A stretch of DNA of 35,721 bases from Sulfurovum sp. 16-42-52 (lineage in GTDB: Bacteria > Campylobacterota > Campylobacteria > Campylobacterales > Sulfurovaceae). The stretch spans positions 1 to 35,721 of the forward strand of contig NCHB01000019.1 in the NCBI GenBank assembly GCA_002281755.1, read 5' to 3'. How positions within the stretch are numbered: position 1 is the stretch's first letter; each line of letters starts with the position of its first letter. The notes below the pieces were generated by a model. That model made no database searches. It was not told where the DNA came from and saw only the letters and a list, made by a program, of their open reading frames with translations. The translations under genes were made by a program, and so were the position numbers. This document shows, piece by piece, positions 31,911 to 35,721 of this stretch.

Positions 31911-34900
31911 ATGCCAAAACGCACTGACATCAAAACTATTTTACTTATCGGTTCGGGACCTATTGTGATTGGACAAGCCTGTGAATTTGATTATTCCGGA
32001 ACACAGGCAGCCAAAACGCTCAAAGAACTTGGCTACAGAGTCGTACTCATCAACTCCAACCCCGCTACCATTATGACAGATCCCGAATTTGCAGATCGTA
32101 CCTATATTGAACCCATTACACCCGAAATCATTGACAAAATCATCAAACAAGAAAATGTTGATGCGATTTTGCCTACTATGGGTGGACAGACAGCGCTTAA
32201 TGTCGCGATGGATATGCATGAAGCGGGGATGCTTGAAGGCATAGAGTTTCTAGGTGCCAAACCCGAAGCGATCAAAAAAGGTGAAGACAGACAGATTTTT
32301 AAAGAAGCAATGATCAAGATAGGGATGGATTTGCCTATCTCCCAGTATGCCTACAACATGGATGAAGCCCTTGATGCGGCTAAAAACATAGGTTTTCCTC
32401 TCATTATACGTGCTTCTTTTACCATGGCAGGTGGCGGATCGGGCGTTGCTTACAATATGGATGAGTACAAAGAGATCGTCAAAAGCGGTTTGGAAGCCAG
32501 CCCTATTTCTGAAATCCTCATAGAAGAGTCTTTGCTCGGATGGAAAGAGTATGAGATGGAAGTTATCCGTGATAAAGCTGATAACTGCATCATTGTCTGC
32601 TCCATCGAGAACTTTGATCCGATGGGTGTTCATACGGGTGACTCTATTACGGTGGCACCTGCACTGACACTCACCGATAAAGAGTATCAAAACATGAGAG
32701 ATGCTTCTTTCAAGATTTTGCGTGAAGTCGGTGTTGATACGGGCGGCTCTAATGTTCAATTCTCGATCAATCCAGATACAGGACGTATGATTGTTATAGA
32801 GATGAACCCACGCGTCAGCCGCTCATCTGCTTTAGCATCTAAAGCAACGGGTTATCCTATTGCCAAAGTAGCGACCCTGCTTGCAGTGGGTTTCACGCTG
32901 GATGAGATTACCAATGACATCACTGGTACACCGGCATCTTTTGAACCGGTCATCGACTACATCGTAACTAAACTGCCACGCTTTACTTTTGAGAAATTCC
33001 CGCATGCAAACTCTACACTCACCACAGCGATGAAATCAGTCGGCGAAGTGATGGCGATAGGACGTACTTTTAAAGAATCCTTCCAAAAAGCGCTGTGTTC
33101 TCTTGAGACGGGTCTTATTGGATTCAACCCCATTGAGTGTGAAGAAGAAGAGCTCTTGCGCGAAATCCGTCGCCCCAATGAACATCGTATGCTCTACGTC
33201 TTTGAAGGGTTTAGGCGTGGGTTGAGTGCAGATACTATTTTTGATCTGTGTCACATTGACAGATGGTTTCTCTATCAGCTAGAAGAACTGGCACTGCGTG
33301 AAAAAAAGATGGATATTGCCCTGCTTAGTGATGTCACACGACTGAGAACAGTCAAAAGTGAAGGCTTTAGCGATGCGATGATAGCCAAAGTCATCAACCA
33401 AAAAGAGGGACTGTCTCTTAGTGAAAATGATATCTACACAGCAAGAGAGAAATTAGGTATCACGCTAGAGTACAATGAAGTCGATACCTGTGCGGCAGAA
33501 TTTAAAGCGCTTACGCCTTACCTCTACTCGACTACCAACATCAGTACACTTCCGCAAACTGCTACCACCCCCTCTACACAGAAAAAAGTGCTGATTATCG
33601 GCGGTGGTCCTAACCGTATCGGTCAGGGAATAGAGTTTGATTATTGTTGCGTGCATGCCGCATTTGCGCTTAAAGATATGGATGTTACCTCCATTATGTA
33701 CAACTGTAATCCTGAGACGGTTTCTACGGATTATGATACTTCTGACATACTCTACTTTGAGCCTATTGATTTTGAACATGTCAGGTCTGTGATTGAAACA
33801 GAAAAACCAGATGGTGTTATTGTGCATTTTGGCGGTCAAACACCACTAAAGCTTGCCAAAAATCTCACCGCTATCGGCGCAAAGATTTCAGGTACTTCGG
33901 CAAAAGTCATTGACCTTGCTGAAGACAGAGAGCAGTTTTCCACCTTTATAGACCAACTGGGACTCAAACAGCCGGACAACGGTACAGCTTTTGCCAAAGA
34001 TGAAGCGATGGCGATTGCCAATCGTATCGGTTATCCTGTACTGGTACGCCCTAGTTTTGTTTTGGGTGGACGCGGCATGAAAACGGTCTATAGCGATAAA
34101 GAACTACGCCGATATATGGATGAAGCCGTAAGTGTCTCTCACGATGCTCCGGTACTCATAGATAAATTCCTTGACAATGCCATCGAACTGGATGTCGATG
34201 CGATTTGTGACGGTACGGATGTCTACATCGGTTCTGTGATGCAGCACATCGAAGAAGCCGGTATTCACTCGGGTGATTCAGCGTGTTCATTGCCACCGGT
34301 GAGCATCTCCATAGAACTTCAAGAAGAAGTGAAAGCACAAACAGCCAAGATAGCACTTGGTTTGGGTGTAGTAGGTCTGATGAATATCCAGTATGCCATC
34401 CATAAGGGCGAGATTTATCTCATCGAAGTCAATCCACGAGCCTCAAGAACCGTGCCTTTTGTCTCTAAAGCAACCGGTGTTCCTTTGGCCAAAGTTGCCA
34501 CAAGGGTGATGGTACAAGGCAACCTCAAGGAAGCGCTGAAATTTTATGATACATTCAATGTAGTAAACTTTGACAAAAAAATTATGGAACCAAATTTAAA
34601 GGGTCATGTTGCGGTTAAAGAAGCGGTTTTCCCGTTCAACAAACTGCCAGGATCTGACCTTATCCTAGGACCTGAGATGAAATCAACGGGTGAAGTCATG
34701 GGTATCTCCAACACCTTTGGTATGAGTTTTGCAAAAAGTCAATTTGCTTCGAAAAACAACATTCCAATGCAAGGAAAACTCTTTATCTCACTGACACAAA
34801 ATGACAAACAATATGCAGGCGAAATAGGCACTATGTTTACCGATTTAGGATTTGAGATTGTAGCCACTTCGGGTACACATGCTGCGCTAGAAGCCGCTGG

Positions 34901-35171
34901 CGTTCCTGCTCAAAAGGTACTCAAAATTTCTGAAGGCCGTCCCAATATTGATGACATGATACGCAATGAAGAGATTGCTCTAGCCATCAACACCTCTGAC
35001 AATGCAGGCAGCAAAACAGATGCCAAAACCATTAGACAGTCTGTTTTGTCCAATCATGTTGCCTACTTCACGACCATTTCAGCCGCCAAAGCAACGGCTA
35101 TGGCGATTAGAGAGCTTAAGGCTACAAATGGAGCACTTGAGCCCAAAGCCTTACAGGATTATCTCTCATAA
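31911..35171 (+). CDS. carB: Carbamoyl phosphate synthase large subunit
   Basis: Makes carbamoyl phosphate from bicarbonate, glutamine-derived ammonia and two ATP, for pyrimidine and arginine synthesis. Seen: 1086 residues, the expected size, with the two homologous ATP-grasp halves (start of half one at [19 protein letters not shown], half two at [19 protein letters not shown]), the oligomerization region between and a C-terminal MGS-like allosteric domain from about residue 950. The small subunit CarA is not nearby, as often seen in Campylobacterota. ATG at 31911 preceded by AAGGG. Followed by the Sua5-like gene after 18 bp. Confidence 0.98.
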   Translation: MPKRTDIKTILLIGSGPIVIGQACEFDYSGTQAAKTLKELGYRVVLINSNPATIMTDPEFADRTYIEPITPEIIDKIIKQENVDAILPTMGGQTALNVAMDMHEAGMLEGIEFLGAKPEAIKKGEDRQIFKEAMIKIGMDLPISQYAYNMDEALDAAKNIGFPLIIRASFTMAGGGSGVAYNMDEYKEIVKSGLEASPISEILIEESLLGWKEYEMEVIRDKADNCIIVCSIENFDPMGVHTGDSITVAPALTLTDKEYQNMRDASFKILREVGVDTGGSNVQFSINPDTGRMIVIEMNPRVSRSSALASKATGYPIAKVATLLAVGFTLDEITNDITGTPASFEPVIDYIVTKLPRFTFEKFPHANSTLTTAMKSVGEVMAIGRTFKESFQKALCSLETGLIGFNPIECEEEELLREIRRPNEHRMLYVFEGFRRGLSADTIFDLCHIDRWFLYQLEELALREKKMDIALLSDVTRLRTVKSEGFSDAMIAKVINQKEGLSLSENDIYTAREKLGITLEYNEVDTCAAEFKALTPYLYSTTNISTLPQTATTPSTQKKVLIIGGGPNRIGQGIEFDYCCVHAAFALKDMDVTSIMYNCNPETVSTDYDTSDILYFEPIDFEHVRSVIETEKPDGVIVHFGGQTPLKLAKNLTAIGAKISGTSAKVIDLAEDREQFSTFIDQLGLKQPDNGTAFAKDEAMAIANRIGYPVLVRPSFVLGGRGMKTVYSDKELRRYMDEAVSVSHDAPVLIDKFLDNAIELDVDAICDGTDVYIGSVMQHIEEAGIHSGDSACSLPPVSISIELQEEVKAQTAKIALGLGVVGLMNIQYAIHKGEIYLIEVNPRASRTVPFVSKATGVPLAKVATRVMVQGNLKEALKFYDTFNVVNFDKKIMEPNLKGHVAVKEAVFPFNKLPGSDLILGPEMKSTGEVMGISNTFGMSFAKSQFASKNNIPMQGKLFISLTQNDKQYAGEIGTMFTDLGFEIVATSGTHAALEAAGVPAQKVLKISEGRPNIDDMIRNEEIALAINTSDNAGSKTDAKTIRQSVLSNHVAYFTTISAAKATAMAIRELKATNGALEPKALQDYLS

Positions 35172-35189
35172 GCAAAGAGTACATAGCAG

Positions 35190-35636
35190 ATGCCAAACAA
35201 TACGCTAAAAGATAAAGTCTTTTTGACTCAAACCGATACTACTATCGGTTTTGTTTCACAAAATGCAGAGAAACTGACAGAAATCAAACAACGCCCTTCA
35301 CACAAACACTACATTCAGGCAGTTAATTCGCTGCACACACTCAACACCTTTACACGTGTACCCCAAAAACATAAAAACAGGGTTCGCAGATCCAAAAAAA
35401 CGACTTTTGTGATGCCAAACAAAGTCTCTTACCGCGTCATTGTTGATGCACATCACCTTTTACTTTTAGATAGATTCAAATGGGTATTAACGAGTTCTGC
35501 CAACTTAAGCAACGAAGCCTATGATGAGCGTTTTGCTATAAAAATGGCAGATGTCATCGTAGAACCGCTCTTAGGACCCAAGGAGGCTTCACGCATTTAT
35601 AAACTTGGTTCTCACACCCTTAATAGGATACGCTAA
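35190..35636 (+). CDS. Short Sua5/YciO/YrdC-like protein
   Basis: Related to threonylcarbamoyl-AMP synthases, which help make the t6A modification in tRNA, but only about 148 residues. Seen: FLTQTDTTIGFVSQNA and the KQRP segment resemble the family's nucleotide-binding start, and VLTSSANLSNEA resembles its ITSTSANLSG motif; the central part is compressed. TsaC is about 190 and Sua5 about 340 residues, so this is at the short end and may be a divergent paralog rather than the t6A enzyme itself. It starts 18 bp after carB; its stop overlaps the next start by one base (TAATG). Confidence 0.65.
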   Translation: MPNNTLKDKVFLTQTDTTIGFVSQNAEKLTEIKQRPSHKHYIQAVNSLHTLNTFTRVPQKHKNRVRRSKKTTFVMPNKVSYRVIVDAHHLLLLDRFKWVLTSSANLSNEAYDERFAIKMADVIVEPLLGPKEASRIYKLGSHTLNRIR

Positions 35637-35721
35637 TGTCACTGATCTACGATAATGAAACGATCAAAATCGAAGTACAAGAGAGTGAAATACCCTGGCT
35701 TAAAATTTTTACCAAACATCC
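35636..35721 (+). CDS. Start of a further gene, possibly a HIT-family protein (cut by window end)
   Basis: Partial: 28 codons from the ATG at 35636, with IPWLKIFTKH near the cut. This string resembles N-termini of HIT-family nucleotide-binding proteins from Campylobacterota as I remember them, but the catalytic HxHxHxx motif lies beyond the window, so it cannot be confirmed. It overlaps the preceding stop by one base (TAATG), showing coupling. Confidence 0.45.
   Translation, partial: MSLIYDNETIKIEVQESEIPWLKIFTKH

Noticed and set aside
1-35721. tRNA, rRNA, transposase or integrase genes
   Set aside because: None recognised on reading through the window; the accessory segment near 15-17 kb has no visible integrase.

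Overview
The window looks like a chromosomal segment of a Campylobacterota (epsilonproteobacterial) species, probably a Sulfurovum/Sulfurimonas-like free-living bacterium. This is inferred from the gene order fabZ-lpxA-clpX-mreB-mreC, the divergent LpxB N-terminus, the many short or overlapping intergenic junctions, and the set of genes (di-heme cytochrome c peroxidase, Fe-SOD, MurU/AnmK recycling, NhaC antiporter). No rRNA, tRNA, CRISPR array or transposase is seen. Every gap of more than 60 bases was inspected, and no gene-free stretch exceeds 300 bases.

Layout. 1-2119: an RND/MMPL exporter whose N-terminal part is missing, probably a decayed gene. 2287-6569: a suf operon (sufB, sufC, sufD, sufE, sufT-like) behind a strong sigma70 promoter with a palindrome in the leader; no cysteine desulfurase is present. 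6652-8397: two oxidative-stress genes, a periplasmic di-heme peroxidase and a cytoplasmic Fe-SOD, separated by a clear terminator. 8447-11057: a DEAD-box RNA helicase with a structured leader of about 200 nt, then a HAD phosphatase. 11064-12065: a solitary phosphate-binding protein. 12217-14669: a glutamine amidotransferase convergent with a MurU-AnmK pair. 14797-17011: a Cys-rich small protein and an AT-rich AIPR-type nuclease gene, likely anti-phage. 17127-21475 (minus strand): hemL, AtpZ, a membrane protein, a periplasmic amidase and a sodium:solute symporter, tightly packed. 21552-23660: a TonB-like protein apparently starting at an ATC codon, a YaiI/YqxD protein and an L,D-transpeptidase. 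23677-27180: NhaC antiporter, lpxB, queH. 27238-31818: fabZ, lpxA, clpX, mreB, mreC. 31911-35721: carB, a short Sua5/YciO-like protein and the start of a probable HIT-family protein.

How the parts may work together. SufBCD/E/T build Fe-S clusters, and the peroxidase and SOD next door defend them. Amidase, symporter, AnmK and MurU lie in one transcriptional direction and together resemble a peptidoglycan salvage route. That row is split by the AT-rich AIPR nuclease gene plus an oppositely oriented Cys-rich gene, which suggests that accessory DNA entered a housekeeping locus. FabZ, LpxA and LpxB serve lipid A and fatty acid synthesis, and MreB/MreC set cell shape.

The most unusual points are the AIPR gene and its flanking repeats, the non-canonical ATC start of the TonB-like gene, the overlapping control signals of the L,D-transpeptidase/NhaC pair with a predicted leaderless mRNA, and the structured leader of the helicase. 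Nothing here could be searched against databases; family names rest on motif recognition.
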